Numbered from the stretch's first letter, positions 1 through 9,037 are shown. The stretch: DNA of 57,979 bases from CAYQOX01 sp964419335 (GCA_964419335.1 CAYQOX010000034.1:1-57979), one strand, 5' to 3'. Numbers and translations are program-made. Notes: generated by a model not told the origin, from the letters alone.

Positions 1-311
1 ACTTGTTCACTGATCGCGGCGATCCACGATTGAAAACATTTCTCCAACTCCTCTGGATCAATCAAAGAAAACACCCGTCCCAACGTATCATGAGATGGAA
101 TTCCGTTTGGTAACTCAAGAAATGTTTTTAGCCATTTTTCCTTAGAGCGACCAAAGGATTGAACATCGACCCAACTATCCGCTCCACTGATTACGGCGCA
201 GATCGTGACAATGATGAGATCCATCAAAGGGTGGGCGGTTTTATGCGCTTGACGAGGATCGTTCAGACTTAAAAAATGCTCTTGAATTGATAATTCTTTC
301 TTCGAATTCAT
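1..311 (-). CDS. ISAs1-family transposase, N-terminal part, cut by the window edge
   Basis: Reading leftward from an ATG at 311, the frame is open to base 1 and gives 103 residues starting MNSKKELSIQEHF. It carries the N-terminal signatures of ISAs1-family transposases: LNDPRQAHKTAHPLMDLI, CAVISGADSWVDVQSFGR and ELPNGIPSHDTLGRVF. These correspond to the 'DDE_Tnp_1-associated' domain that precedes the catalytic DDE domain, which lies outside the window. The protein would cut and rejoin DNA to move the element. The element's outer end appears to lie near base 445, because sequence up to there is repeated, inverted, at the right edge of the window. The element sits inside a RAMP-like gene. The family call is from remembered motifs and is strong; activity cannot be judged. 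Confidence 0.88.
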   Translation of the reverse strand, partial: MNSKKELSIQEHFLSLNDPRQAHKTAHPLMDLIIVTICAVISGADSWVDVQSFGRSKEKWLKTFLELPNGIPSHDTLGRVFSLIDPEELEKCFQSWIAAISEQ

Positions 312-326
312 AATATTCCTCAACCG

Positions 327-445
327 GATCATAAATATAAAAAAGGTATAGGGAATGTTATCCCCGAAATCTTAGGTATATAAGTTATAGAATATCAATA
401 AGTTGAATAAATAAAAGGCCATCTCGTCTTCATGCGATTGCCGTG
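327..445 (-). repeat. IS end, left copy of a 119-bp inverted repeat
   Basis: This stretch matches the reverse complement of 57809-57927 over 119 bases, with a single mismatch at 433. It is the untranslated leader of the ISAs1-type transposase, between its start codon and the probable outer tip of the element near 445, which reads inward as CACGGCAATCGC. The open reading frame of the interrupted RAMP-like gene begins immediately outside it. The target-site duplication cannot be checked because the other end of the element is beyond the window. Confidence 0.85.
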
Positions 446-1262
446 ATGTTCCGGGGCGAATTTTTTGGGGTGCAGTCACAGCGAGTCTTACCCGCTGTTT
501 GCCAATAGATGGAAAGGAAATTGATAAGGCTTATCAAGACAATGGTGATTTGGTGAAAAAGAATCTACGGTTCGGGTATTTCTTTTTGGCGGAAGATCCG
601 AGTCGGCCGTTGTATCCAGCAGTACAAAATCGTGAACTGGTTTATGGCGAAGAAAAATTACCCGAAACAAAATTTCAAAATAACTATATCAAATCGTTTG
701 CTTCCACGGTTATCACTCCAGACGCGTTTGCCGCGCAAGAAGGGTCACTGCACGAAGTGGAATGCATTACACCGGCTGTGGCTGTGGGCAGCCCCATGTA
801 TTTAGTTGGACACCTGTTTGCTAAGAGAACAGAAGATGAGACTCAACCACAAGAAAAAGATGTAATTGTTCGAGACAAATCTTTATTAAATGAAGTAATT
901 CAATCCATGCAAATCGGTGGTGAACGCAGGTATGGGTTTGGGAGAATATCGCTCTGTAATGATCAATGCCAAAAAGTGAATAAAATTTTGACAATCATTT
1001 AAATTCTGATGATCTCCAAATAACAGTCCCCAAAGGCCAGCCATTCTTGGCACATACAAAAATTGGAAATTTAACTGATATACATGGAGAGGTCGAACCT
1101 TTGGTCAGCCGGCAATGGGCGCAAAAATCACCAAGCAATGAAAAATACGGACCAGGGCACGATGTACAGAATTTAGGTGTTTGTTACGCTCCGGGCAGCA
1201 CCTCAGATAAATCAGAAACTTTTACCATCGATGAATTTGGCATTTGGCATAGAAAATCTTAA
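446..1262 (+). pseudogene. RAMP-like CRISPR-associated protein, broken by IS insertion and a frameshift
   Basis: A reading frame is open from the IS tip at 445 without a start codon and runs to a stop at 1000-1002. It encodes PGRIFWGAVTASLTR, then KKNLRFGYFFLAEDPSRPLYP, and a glycine-rich loop IGGERRYGFGRI near 930-950. Both the 'PG-x-hydrophobic-GA' start and the GGERR-x-GxGR loop are typical of RAMP (Cas5/Cas7-like) proteins of type III CRISPR systems. From about 984 another frame continues in register with the product (DDLQITVPKGQPF to a stop at 1262), so one base appears lost in the A/T run at 981-989. The 5' part lies beyond the transposon. The exact RAMP family (Csx10-, Cmr- or Csm-like) is not resolved. 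No cas10 or CRISPR array is visible in the window. Confidence 0.6.
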
Positions 1263-1296
1263 TCGAAGTGAACCACAGTAAGAATTCACTTTCCCT

Positions 1297-1524
1297 ATGA
1301 ACCATCAAATCGATGTCAATCAAAAAAACTTGGATAGGGTGATTTATTGGATTACGGTAGCCGATTCAAAGGCGGCGGGGTTGATGGCCATTTGGACGAT
1401 TACCGCGACCGGGTTTGGTGCCACGTTTGTCAATATCATGCAAGCCTTTCCATCTCCCTTCACATTCTGGGCCTGGATAGCCTTGGGATTTGCCATTGCT
1501 TATATCATCGCCGCTTGTCAATAG
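1297..1524 (+). pseudogene. Truncated two-helix membrane protein resembling DUF5706/Pycsar effector
   Basis: The 75-residue product starts MNHQIDVNQKNLDRVIYWI, followed by ITVADSKAAGLMAIWTITAT and a second hydrophobic segment FWAWIALGFAIAYIIAAC before an early stop. The 'L-x-W/I ... AD-x-KA' helix entry is characteristic of the DUF5706/PycTM family of two- to three-helix membrane effectors, which are usually about 150-180 residues and act in cyclic-nucleotide-triggered defence. Only the first third to half is present. After the stop no frame continues with family-like sequence, so the gene looks truncated by deletion. It begins 34 bases after the RAMP-like remnant on the same strand, consistent with a shared defence operon that has decayed. 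The family call is tentative. Confidence 0.5.
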
Positions 1525-1574
1525 CCGGGTGGGTTTGACCCGTATGGAGTCGCTTTGGTGTGCCCCCCTTTGGG

Positions 1575-1594
1575 TAAAAAAAAGGCTTCCTTTT
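1575..1594 (-). terminator. Intrinsic terminator after the aldo/keto reductase operon
   Basis: Read on the minus strand this is a short hairpin, AAAAGG-AAG-CCTTTT, followed by a run of eight T. It lies 48 bases past the stop of the aldo/keto reductase, the last gene of the minus-strand operon. The stem is only six pairs, so efficiency is uncertain. Confidence 0.5.
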
Positions 1595-1641
1595 CAATTT
1601 AATTTATCTTTTGACATTAATATGACCCCTTGCTCATCAAT

Positions 1642-2553
1642 CTACGGAACTTCGTGTCCTTTCGAAGCCTGCCAAATCTCGTACCATTGTTCTCGAGTCA
1701 TGGATAACTGCAGCGCGTTCACGGCCTTTTCTACGCGTTCCAACTTTCCGGTACCCAAGATCGGGAAAAATTGTGCGGGATGCTTGAGTATCCAAGCCAG
1801 TGCAGTTTGGTCAAGATCAGCCTCTCCGAGCTCATCACCTACCTTTTTTAGCGCTGCACGCAAGTGTAATATGGTGTCGGAATTGCTTTGAAATAATCCC
1901 CCGCCGCCTAAAGGCGACCAAGCCATAGGCTTAATCCCCAAGCGCTGGCAATGATCCAGTGAACCATCATCCTGCACCTTCATATTCATCACGGAGTACT
2001 CGAGTTGATTGGTAACCAAGGGAGTCCCCATACGGGATTGGAGCAAATCAAATTGAAAAGGTTTGAAATTAGAAACGCCAAAATATTTGACCTTGCCTGC
2101 CTTTTTCAAGTGTTTAAACGTGTCCGCGACCTCATCCGCATCCATCAGCGCATCAGGGCGATGAATTAAAAGCACATCGAGATAATCGGTATTCAGGGCT
2201 TGGAGAGAATTATCGACGGACTGGGTGATATGCTCAGCACTGGTATCATAGGATTTAATCCGATGTTGAGGACGCTCTGGGGAGGTTAGTTTAATACCAC
2301 ATTTGCTAACAATTTGGACTTTTTCCCGGGGGATAGAACTTTGTCTGAAGGCTTCTCCAAAAATCGCTTCGCATGTATAGCCGCCATAGATATCGGCATG
2401 GTCGAAGGTAGTAATGCCAAGTTCTATACAACGGTCTAAAAAGGCGACGACCTCCTTTGTATCCATATTCCAATCGGCTAAACGCCAAAATCCCTGGATA
2501 ATCTTGGATAATTTAGGGCCTTTTTTACAAACTTTTACCGGTTTAACTTTCAT
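1642..2553 (-). CDS. Aldo/keto reductase, YdhF-like
   Basis: A 303-residue NADPH-dependent oxidoreductase of the aldo/keto reductase superfamily ((beta/alpha)8 barrel), cytoplasmic, reducing carbonyls on sugars or related metabolites. The catalytic tetrad is visible: D51 and Y56 in FDHADIYGGY, K84 in IVSKCGI and H131 in LLIHRPD. The length and the 'GFWRLADW' N-terminus match the E. coli YdhF-type group (about 298 residues). There is no signal peptide. GAGGT lies 6-7 bases before the ATG. It is the third gene of a minus-strand run after the clan GH-A hydrolase and the beta-helix protein, with 23 bases between it and the latter, so it may process a sugar released by them. The substrate is unknown. 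Confidence 0.92.
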   Translation of the reverse strand: MKVKPVKVCKKGPKLSKIIQGFWRLADWNMDTKEVVAFLDRCIELGITTFDHADIYGGYTCEAIFGEAFRQSSIPREKVQIVSKCGIKLTSPERPQHRIKSYDTSAEHITQSVDNSLQALNTDYLDVLLIHRPDALMDADEVADTFKHLKKAGKVKYFGVSNFKPFQFDLLQSRMGTPLVTNQLEYSVMNMKVQDDGSLDHCQRLGIKPMAWSPLGGGGLFQSNSDTILHLRAALKKVGDELGEADLDQTALAWILKHPAQFFPILGTGKLERVEKAVNALQLSMTREQWYEIWQASKGHEVP

Positions 2554-2576
2554 GATTTCACCTCGTTCACGTAGCG

Positions 2577-4655
2577 TTATTCTCTTGGGCCGAAGGCATC
2601 CATATCGATCGGCTGGAAACCTAAATCAAAAACGGGGGATTCCGGTTTTAAGCGAAAATTATAGTTCTCTGCATCAACGAAGCGAGGATCCGTATAAAGC
2701 GAATGCTTATCTTTGCCTCGTTCTTGCCAGTCTTCAAACGAGTGTTTATTGAACTCCACTTCATCCAAACTCTTGATGGGATTGAAATATAAATTCCAAT
2801 CCATGTCAAAGGTGCTTTTGACCGTTCGGGTGCCGCTATCGTTTTTGGGATGAAAATACATTTCGTATTCTTTATCCTGCCAATTATTATCGAGCAACAC
2901 CCCTTCTTTCCAATAGACAATATTATTTTCGAAGAAAACGCTTTTGTGAGGTTCGACCCGGCTGCGGCTTAATTGCTGCAAACGTCCAAGCGCGAAGATG
3001 TTGTTACGAACCGTAATTTCTTTGCTAAAGTGAATATTGTATCCCGCGAATTTCGTGTTGTAGACGAGGTTGTTTTCAACCAGGATGTGGGTCGAGCCTT
3101 CATCGTTGTAGATTCCCCAGCCGCCGTAGTGGTTTGCTTCGATATCGTGAATTTTGTTGTTGCGAATGGTGGTACCGGGTGAAACGCCCAGGGTATAAAT
3201 CCCTCCCATATCGGAGAGCAAGCCTTGGCCGATATGGTGAATATGATTATGTTCAATTTTGTTGTCACGGCTGATGCTGCGTTGATAGCCCCATTCCCAG
3301 CCAATGGAGATGCCAGTATACCATCCATGGTGAATTAAATTGTGTTTAACTTCATTGCCAAAAGTATGCTGGAGCAGGACTCCCACAGCGGAGGGAAACT
3401 CATCGCCGTAATACGCCAGTACGTTATCCGCGATCAGGTTATAGCCCGTGCGTGTCAAAGGATGAGCATTCTCATCGCCGCCACTCACACGAAAGCCCCC
3501 CGCGCCGATATGCTCCATCGTATTGCCTAAAATCTCATTATGCGAGCAACCATCCCCAGTCTCAAAAACAAAAGTTCCAAGGTTGCGAATGCCGCAGTTT
3601 TTGAAAGCACAATAGCGCGTGCCGATCATCGTAATCGCCGCATCGATGCTGGCCGAACCTTGGCGATCGTTGGAATTGCCTTCCGGCAATTCAAAATGGC
3701 TATATTCGAAATCAATATTTTGAAAAGTAATGTGTTCCACATACTCACGTTCGAGGGGATCACCCTCAAAATGAATAAAAGCGGGGCTTAAAGGCGCAAC
3801 GACATCAATTTCATTCATATCCTCGTCAGGAAAAGGGTAGTAATATAAGATGCCGGTCTTTTGGTTGAGATACCATTCACCTGGCTGGTCTAATCCTTCA
3901 AACACATTTTCGACGATATAGCGGGCGCCATCGTTAGTGAAATCGTCGGTAAAGACTTTGCCGGCTTTGTGTTGAAAAGTAACGATACGATTTTCTTCAT
4001 CGATGGATTCAATCGGGACGTGCGAATCCGTCCAAAAGTGATAGACGATCACTTCCACATCTTGTAAATTCGTCCAATCAGGGTCGATATCCCCCGGGGC
4101 GTATTCAAAGCGTTGGCAATCTTTATGGTAGTGGACTTCACGCCCACCATCAGGGAAGCCAGCCACCCGTAAAAAGCCCTCATTGGGGATACGGGCACGC
4201 TGGCGCAGTTCTCCATCTACGTACAATTGGCGAAAACTCCAGTCTCCTTCTTTGACCGCAGGGATTTCAACTTGCCATCGTTCGCCATCACCTTTTTCCC
4301 ACCCTGTGATCTGTTGTCCCCCATGGATAACGGCGCGTTCCTCTCCATGGGAACGAAAGGTGATAGGGTTCTCCACGGTTCCGGAAACGTCCGGTGTTAA
4401 TTGGATTGGTTTTGTGATGTTATAAAGCCCGCCTTGCATCGACACCGTGATGGATTGGTCGATTCCAGAGGATTGCAAGTCACGTATTTTTTCGACCGCT
4501 CGTTCTAAGGTTTGAAACGCTTGTTCAGGTGAAGACCCATCCTGGCTATCGCTGCCCTCGGGAGCAACAAAGAGTTCTATTTCACTCCTGGCTGCTAAGG
4601 GCAACACCATCAAAGAAAATAACGATAAACAGATTATGAACTGATTTTTTTTCAT
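2577..4655 (-). CDS. Exported right-handed beta-helix protein, probable polysaccharide-active enzyme
   Basis: The start at 4655 was chosen because GGAGG lies about 9 bases upstream and it gives a clean signal peptide (MKKNQFIICLSLFSLMVLPL). A longer upstream reading frame would run through a dispersed repeat and is rejected. The mature protein (692 residues with signal) opens with IELFVAPEGSDSQDGSSPEQAFQTLERAVE, the usual entry to secreted parallel beta-helix enzymes. An 'IHGGQQITGW' segment follows, then a long run of N- and H-rich coils (NKIEHNHIHHIG, TTIRNNKIHDIE, VRNNIFALGR). The order resembles GH141-type beta-helix glycosidases, but no catalytic residue can be assigned by eye. It lies between a clan GH-A hydrolase and an aldo/keto reductase, suggesting polysaccharide breakdown outside the cytoplasm. 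Confidence 0.82.
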   Translation of the reverse strand: MKKNQFIICLSLFSLMVLPLAARSEIELFVAPEGSDSQDGSSPEQAFQTLERAVEKIRDLQSSGIDQSITVSMQGGLYNITKPIQLTPDVSGTVENPITFRSHGEERAVIHGGQQITGWEKGDGERWQVEIPAVKEGDWSFRQLYVDGELRQRARIPNEGFLRVAGFPDGGREVHYHKDCQRFEYAPGDIDPDWTNLQDVEVIVYHFWTDSHVPIESIDEENRIVTFQHKAGKVFTDDFTNDGARYIVENVFEGLDQPGEWYLNQKTGILYYYPFPDEDMNEIDVVAPLSPAFIHFEGDPLEREYVEHITFQNIDFEYSHFELPEGNSNDRQGSASIDAAITMIGTRYCAFKNCGIRNLGTFVFETGDGCSHNEILGNTMEHIGAGGFRVSGGDENAHPLTRTGYNLIADNVLAYYGDEFPSAVGVLLQHTFGNEVKHNLIHHGWYTGISIGWEWGYQRSISRDNKIEHNHIHHIGQGLLSDMGGIYTLGVSPGTTIRNNKIHDIEANHYGGWGIYNDEGSTHILVENNLVYNTKFAGYNIHFSKEITVRNNIFALGRLQQLSRSRVEPHKSVFFENNIVYWKEGVLLDNNWQDKEYEMYFHPKNDSGTRTVKSTFDMDWNLYFNPIKSLDEVEFNKHSFEDWQERGKDKHSLYTDPRFVDAENYNFRLKPESPVFDLGFQPIDMDAFGPRE

Positions 4656-4682
4656 CCTATTAACCTCCATCCTATAAAAACG

Positions 4683-4830
4683 GCTCATCACGAACGTGAG
4701 TACTTTTCTGGATAAACATCTCGGGGATGTGATTCGATACGTATCATTTGAAAATAGCCATGGTTCTCCCTTTAGACTCCTCTCATGTTTTCCTTTCAAT
4801 GCCTCAACATGAACCCAAATACTGGATGAA
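4683..4830 (+). repeat. Dispersed structured repeat, copy 1 (internally deleted)
   Basis: Begins CTCATCACGAACGTGAGTAC and ends CTGGATGAA. It shares head and tail with copies at 12057, 17415 and 45985 but lacks the whole central block (from the GCTTG arm to the ACAAGC arm), leaving 148 bp. It sits between two minus-strand genes, downstream of the clan GH-A hydrolase and upstream of the beta-helix gene's ribosome binding site. Confidence 0.85.
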
Positions 4831-4867
4831 CCTGTTCATTCAATATCTAAGCCAAGTTGAATGAGAT

Positions 4868-7438
4868 TTATTGCCTAGAATCTTTCTCGACTAAATAGAC
4901 GGTTGCTCCTTCGTGTAAAGAGAGGGTGAGTTCATCCTCTTGGACGTTCAATTGTTTCTCTTCGCCAATTGTATTAACCAGGATCACTGCATCGCTTTTC
5001 ACTTGAACGGTGACCTCACGACTTTCTTCGGGAGTCCATAAAACGAGTACGGAATCTTTTGAATCTTCGCCAAAAAAGCGGAACGCCATGACCTCATTAT
5101 CAATCGTAATTTTTTTATATTCTTTTTTGTCTTTAAGCCAACGCGTTAAGGTAGAATAAGCGTAGTAGGCAGGTTTGGGTTCAAAATCGCGGCGCACAAT
5201 CCCCATATTATGTTCAAAGTAAAACGGATCGGTACCATCATTGCGGAAGTTATACCAAAACGTGCGTGGTTCGACGCCAGAAATAATGGAAGAAAGATAG
5301 ACTCGTGCGATGAGTTCGGCCTGCTTTCGTTGGCTGGTCGGAATGAAACTCTGTTTCAGTGCATTATGGGGCACATAGGTTGCCCAGCCTAATTCTGTCA
5401 GCCATACCGGCCGTTTCCTTCTATCTTTGCGTTCGACAACCTGGGAGGCTTCCTTTAAATCTTCAATAAATTCATGATCATCAAAGACGCGCCGGTAGGG
5501 ATGAATAGTCAATACATCAAAGGGGACCTCCATCTCGAGCATATCTTTAATGTAATCGATATCGATGCCGGCGGTTGAAATGCCCAAGACTTGGGCTGTG
5601 GGATCGATATTTTTAATGGCTTTGTAACTCCGCTTTAGCAAGGTCGCGTACTGTTCTTTGGTTCCTTTCCAAAAGAAGATATTGGGTTCGTTCCAAATTT
5701 CCCAATGATGCAAATCATCCTTATAGCGCCGCACCATGGCTTCTAGATAGTTGATATAATCATCGATGCCCTCATCCGTATAAGGTTTAGTCCAGCTGGA
5801 CCAGTAGCACACGATGGGATAAACCTGGATCCCATTGCGTTTGGCACAGGCGATTAATTGATCATAAAAGTCCCAGTTAAATTCACCTTTGCGCGGTTCA
5901 ATTCGAGACCAGGAAAAATCCTCACGCGTCCATTTAACCCCCGCTTCACGTCCCATGCGGGCTGCGTGTTCCATTTGCTTCAGGCCTTCTTCATGGCCGC
6001 CATAGCGGTTGAGATACAATCCCATGCCGAAGGGGGATTGCAGATCGATTTTGGGATCCCCATGGGGACGATGCTCTTTCATCCAATAGGCGTAGGCTTC
6101 AGGTACGGACTGCCCTTCTGCCTCTAATTGAAAGACGGCTTCGATGAACCGGTTTTCTTCAATAACATCACTCCCATTTACATGAACCACCGATTCTTGG
6201 TTTCTTGCGGGAATCGTGATGGATTCCTTTCCCTGCTTGAGCACCTCGTTATCCCAGGTCTTCAATGTCCAGTGTACGGTTCCCTGCAGAGGTTCTTTTA
6301 ACAGCCCTTTGACATGGGCCGAGAAAGTAAGTTCCTCTTCCTGGGCTTGGGTATCGGCATACATGAGGACTTGCTTGTGAGGTAAACTCGAGGCGCAAGC
6401 GGAAAGGCTTATTAAATCCAATTGGCATTGATCGCGGTTGCCATTGGCGTTGAAACGGATTTCGTGCAAGCGTAAGGGGCCATGTAATTTTCCGTCATTC
6501 TCGCCGCCTGACCAGTTCCAGTCTTCACCCGGGGGGGCATCGAGGGTCATTTTCTGAACGCCATCTGCATCAAACGTTCCGGCGTTTTTGTAGAAGGTCA
6601 TGAAGTGGGTGCGGGCATAAAAGGTAAGGGGATGCCCCTTGGCTTCTCCGTTCACTTTTAGTTGGAATTCTTCGACACGTCCCAACAAAGAGCGGTCAGG
6701 AAAGCGAAGTGAGATCCAATCGGCTCCCTGAGAAAAATCGAGTGTTAGTTTATTTCCGTCCAAGCGCGTATCGCCCCGATTTCCCGAGGAAGCCAGCCAA
6801 AAATCATCGTCCTCTTCAAAGGTGCAGATTTTATATTCGGCCACGGACATAAGATCTTCGCTCTCCCCCGGGATTAAACGCATTTCATCAAAAAGAAGGG
6901 AGCCTTTATCTTGTTCACCATGATCGATAAGGATTGCGATCTTTTGGGGGAGGCCATGTCGAATCCCATCATCCTTGCCGCCCCAACTGGTTTCCCAATG
7001 TTCGAATGGAGCAACTACGCGCGACCATTTCCCGGCTTCGAAATCCAGATGGGTTTGCAGCACTTGCCCTGTAGTATCGGTATAGCGCAATCCAACCCGA
7101 TGGCCTTGTGGACACCAAAGCCAAAACTCCATGCCCGCCACTTGATCTAAGTTGGAGTGTTTTTCCCAGAGGCTGGATAAATCACATACAGCCGCGACAT
7201 AATGGCCACCTTCTGTAAAATCAAATTGCAATTCGCCGCCATACTCTCCCTTATAAGCGGCCTCTTCGGAAAAAACAAACTCACCATTTGCCCCGGGAAA
7301 CTCACTGCCATCATTGAAACTCCAATGCGCTTTATTCTCTTCTCTTTCAAAATCCTCCATGGGCAATGTCTCGTTTCCACTAGCGTGAAACGCTAGGATC
7401 AAACTCAACATGAGCGGGATGGTGTGGTATATTCTCAT
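4868..7438 (-). CDS. Exported clan GH-A glycoside hydrolase with N-terminal carbohydrate-binding-like domains
   Basis: The start at 7438 follows GGAGGTTCCC and gives the signal peptide MRIYHTIPLMLSLILAFHASG (856 residues). Residues about 25-195 and 200-350 look like two beta-sandwich, CBM-like modules (each opens with a FE-E/DF... 'W' segment), and 355-455 a further beta domain. Residues about 460-790 form a (beta/alpha)8 barrel of clan GH-A: the acid/base glutamate is E584 in HHWEIWNEPN and the nucleophile E682 in PVWLTELGW, the arrangement of GH5/GH39-like enzymes. A small C-terminal beta domain follows. It probably hydrolyses a plant or algal polysaccharide in the periplasm or outside. It is the first gene of the minus-strand operon with the beta-helix protein and the aldo/keto reductase. 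The family number is not fixed by eye. Confidence 0.88.
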   Translation of the reverse strand: MRIYHTIPLMLSLILAFHASGNETLPMEDFEREENKAHWSFNDGSEFPGANGEFVFSEEAAYKGEYGGELQFDFTEGGHYVAAVCDLSSLWEKHSNLDQVAGMEFWLWCPQGHRVGLRYTDTTGQVLQTHLDFEAGKWSRVVAPFEHWETSWGGKDDGIRHGLPQKIAILIDHGEQDKGSLLFDEMRLIPGESEDLMSVAEYKICTFEEDDDFWLASSGNRGDTRLDGNKLTLDFSQGADWISLRFPDRSLLGRVEEFQLKVNGEAKGHPLTFYARTHFMTFYKNAGTFDADGVQKMTLDAPPGEDWNWSGGENDGKLHGPLRLHEIRFNANGNRDQCQLDLISLSACASSLPHKQVLMYADTQAQEEELTFSAHVKGLLKEPLQGTVHWTLKTWDNEVLKQGKESITIPARNQESVVHVNGSDVIEENRFIEAVFQLEAEGQSVPEAYAYWMKEHRPHGDPKIDLQSPFGMGLYLNRYGGHEEGLKQMEHAARMGREAGVKWTREDFSWSRIEPRKGEFNWDFYDQLIACAKRNGIQVYPIVCYWSSWTKPYTDEGIDDYINYLEAMVRRYKDDLHHWEIWNEPNIFFWKGTKEQYATLLKRSYKAIKNIDPTAQVLGISTAGIDIDYIKDMLEMEVPFDVLTIHPYRRVFDDHEFIEDLKEASQVVERKDRRKRPVWLTELGWATYVPHNALKQSFIPTSQRKQAELIARVYLSSIISGVEPRTFWYNFRNDGTDPFYFEHNMGIVRRDFEPKPAYYAYSTLTRWLKDKKEYKKITIDNEVMAFRFFGEDSKDSVLVLWTPEESREVTVQVKSDAVILVNTIGEEKQLNVQEDELTLSLHEGATVYLVEKDSRQ

Positions 7439-7765
7439 GGGAACCTCCATTTAATTGATGAAACATAAAAGTTTAATGGCCTCATATTATTGAATAGATC
7501 CACCTGGGTTTAACTTTTATTGTTTGCACCATTCTAAACGAAAACCTCAATCCAAATAAGTTCTCTTCTTTTAGGACAGAATTATTAATTAACAAAATAG
7601 CAACTTGCATTGACACCGTTGTCGCTTCTAAGAGAGAATCAAGGTGCGACTCGAAAAAGATTGACAAGCGCTTGATTGAAATCGTAATGACTTACTCCAC
7701 TGTGAACTCATTGAATTGCGTCGTGTTGGCAGCGGATGCGCCTATACGATGGAGGAGAATCGCCC
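7439..7765. other. Divergent intergenic region between two sugar-metabolism operons
   Basis: This 327-base gap separates the minus-strand hydrolase operon from the plus-strand dehydrogenase operon and should hold both promoters. It is AT-rich near 7480-7600. I see no open frame with family character. The only distinctive element is a perfect 10-base palindrome at 7665-7674. Confidence 0.6.
7661..7690 (+). promoter_or_regulatory. Possible promoter with overlapping LacI-type operator
   Basis: TTGACA at 7661-7666 is a perfect -35 hexamer; TAATGA 18 bases on is a poor -10. The perfect palindrome CAAGCGCTTG at 7665-7674 overlaps the -35 and resembles the AAGCGCTT core of LacI/GalR-family operators. 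Position, about 75-100 bases before the Gfo/Idh/MocA start, fits a repressor site for a sugar operon. This is inference from pattern only. Confidence 0.3.
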
Positions 7766-9037
7766 ATGGAACAGAGAACCACGCGAAGAAAGTTTTTACA
7801 GCAGGCGGGCATCGGTTTGACCGCGGTTTGGACCGCGGGACAAGCCCGCGGCAGTATACTGCCTTACGAAAAAATCAATGTAGCCGTCGTTGGCTGTGGA
7901 GGGATGGGGAATTATCACCTTGATGCTTTGGTGCAACGGGATGACATCAATATCATCGCCGTTTGCGATGTTTACAAACCACGTTACGAAAGTGCATTGG
8001 AAAAAGTGCAAGAAAAAATGCAGGGACGTTGCCGGGGATATCAAAACTATCGTGAGGTATTGGACATCAAACAACTTGACGCCGTCTTCTTTGCGACTCC
8101 CGATCATTGGCATACACTGAACGCCATCCACGCCTGCCAGGCGTGGAAAGATGTTTACGTTGAAAAGCCGCTTTCAACCACGATCCATGAAGGCCGCGAG
8201 ATCGTCAAGAACGCGCGCCGATATGATCGTATTGTCCAGGTAGGCTTACAACAACGTTCACTTGAACTTTTCCAAAAGGGAGTTGATCTTATCCATCAAA
8301 ACCGCTTAGGGCACATTAGCAGCGCGGGAGCATGGATTGGGCCGAATGGGATTCACGGTTATGAGACTCCCGAAGAACCGCCCGAAGGTCTCGACTGGGA
8401 CCTGTGGCTTGGGCCTGCACCTTATGTTCCCTACAGCCCGCAGCGCTTTCATGGTTTTCGCGCTTTTCATGATTACGCGGGAGGCGAACTGACCAATTGG
8501 GGACCGCACCTTGTTGATGTCGTCCATTGGGGCATGAGGCAAGAGGCGCCTCTTACTTTAAGCGCGGTGGGCGGGAACTTTCGCGCTCTTTCCGGTTCTG
8601 ATGATTACGAAGTGATTGATATCATCTATCAATATCCCGGGTTTACCATGACTTGGAAACAAGCTCACGATCTCGAACATGAGGGAAAAACCTACGGGAC
8701 AAAATTTCTCGGTGAGTCGGGGAAACTCTACATCGACCGCAATAGTTTTATCGTCAAACCCGATTCGTTGGGTATCCCTGAAACCGAGCCGGAAGAATAC
8801 AGCTGGATTGATATCAAAACTCATCACGACAATTTCTTTGAATGTGTACGTTCCCGTATGCGTCCCCATGCTGATGTTGAAATTGGCCATCGTGCGACCA
8901 GCGCGTGTTTGCTAGGGAATATCGCTCTTAGTTGCCGCCGGGAGCTACGCTGGGATGGGGAAAAGGAACGCTTCATTGAGGACGAACAAGCTAATCGTTA
9001 TCTCTATCGCCCCTATCGCGCTCCATGGCATTTATAA
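7766..9037 (+). CDS. Tat-exported Gfo/Idh/MocA family oxidoreductase
   Basis: A 423-residue NAD(P)-dependent sugar dehydrogenase-like protein. The start at 7766 is preferred over an ATG 30 bases upstream because GGAGGAG precedes it and it places the twin-arginine signal TTRRKFLQQAG at the N-terminus. The Rossmann nucleotide loop is GCGGMG (residues 43-48), and the family's lysine is in YVEKPLSTT (EKP, 133-135). A C-terminal alpha/beta dimer domain follows, with GGELTNWGPHLVDVVHWG carrying the usual H-x3-D. Tat export implies that it folds with its cofactor in the cytoplasm and acts in the periplasm, as is common for this subfamily in planctomycete-like bacteria. It heads a plus-strand group with a HEAT protein (18-base gap) and ThuA. 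Confidence 0.93.
   Translation: MEQRTTRRKFLQQAGIGLTAVWTAGQARGSILPYEKINVAVVGCGGMGNYHLDALVQRDDINIIAVCDVYKPRYESALEKVQEKMQGRCRGYQNYREVLDIKQLDAVFFATPDHWHTLNAIHACQAWKDVYVEKPLSTTIHEGREIVKNARRYDRIVQVGLQQRSLELFQKGVDLIHQNRLGHISSAGAWIGPNGIHGYETPEEPPEGLDWDLWLGPAPYVPYSPQRFHGFRAFHDYAGGELTNWGPHLVDVVHWGMRQEAPLTLSAVGGNFRALSGSDDYEVIDIIYQYPGFTMTWKQAHDLEHEGKTYGTKFLGESGKLYIDRNSFIVKPDSLGIPETEPEEYSWIDIKTHHDNFFECVRSRMRPHADVEIGHRATSACLLGNIALSCRRELRWDGEKERFIEDEQANRYLYRPYRAPWHL

Noticed and set aside
978..990. Programmed -1 frameshift in the RAMP-like gene
   Set aside because: The A/T run does not form an X-XXY-YYZ heptamer in the zero frame and the gene is already disrupted by an IS, so ordinary decay or a sequencing error is simpler.
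446..1640. CRISPR array beside the RAMP remnant
   Set aside because: No regularly spaced direct repeats are present here or elsewhere in the window.
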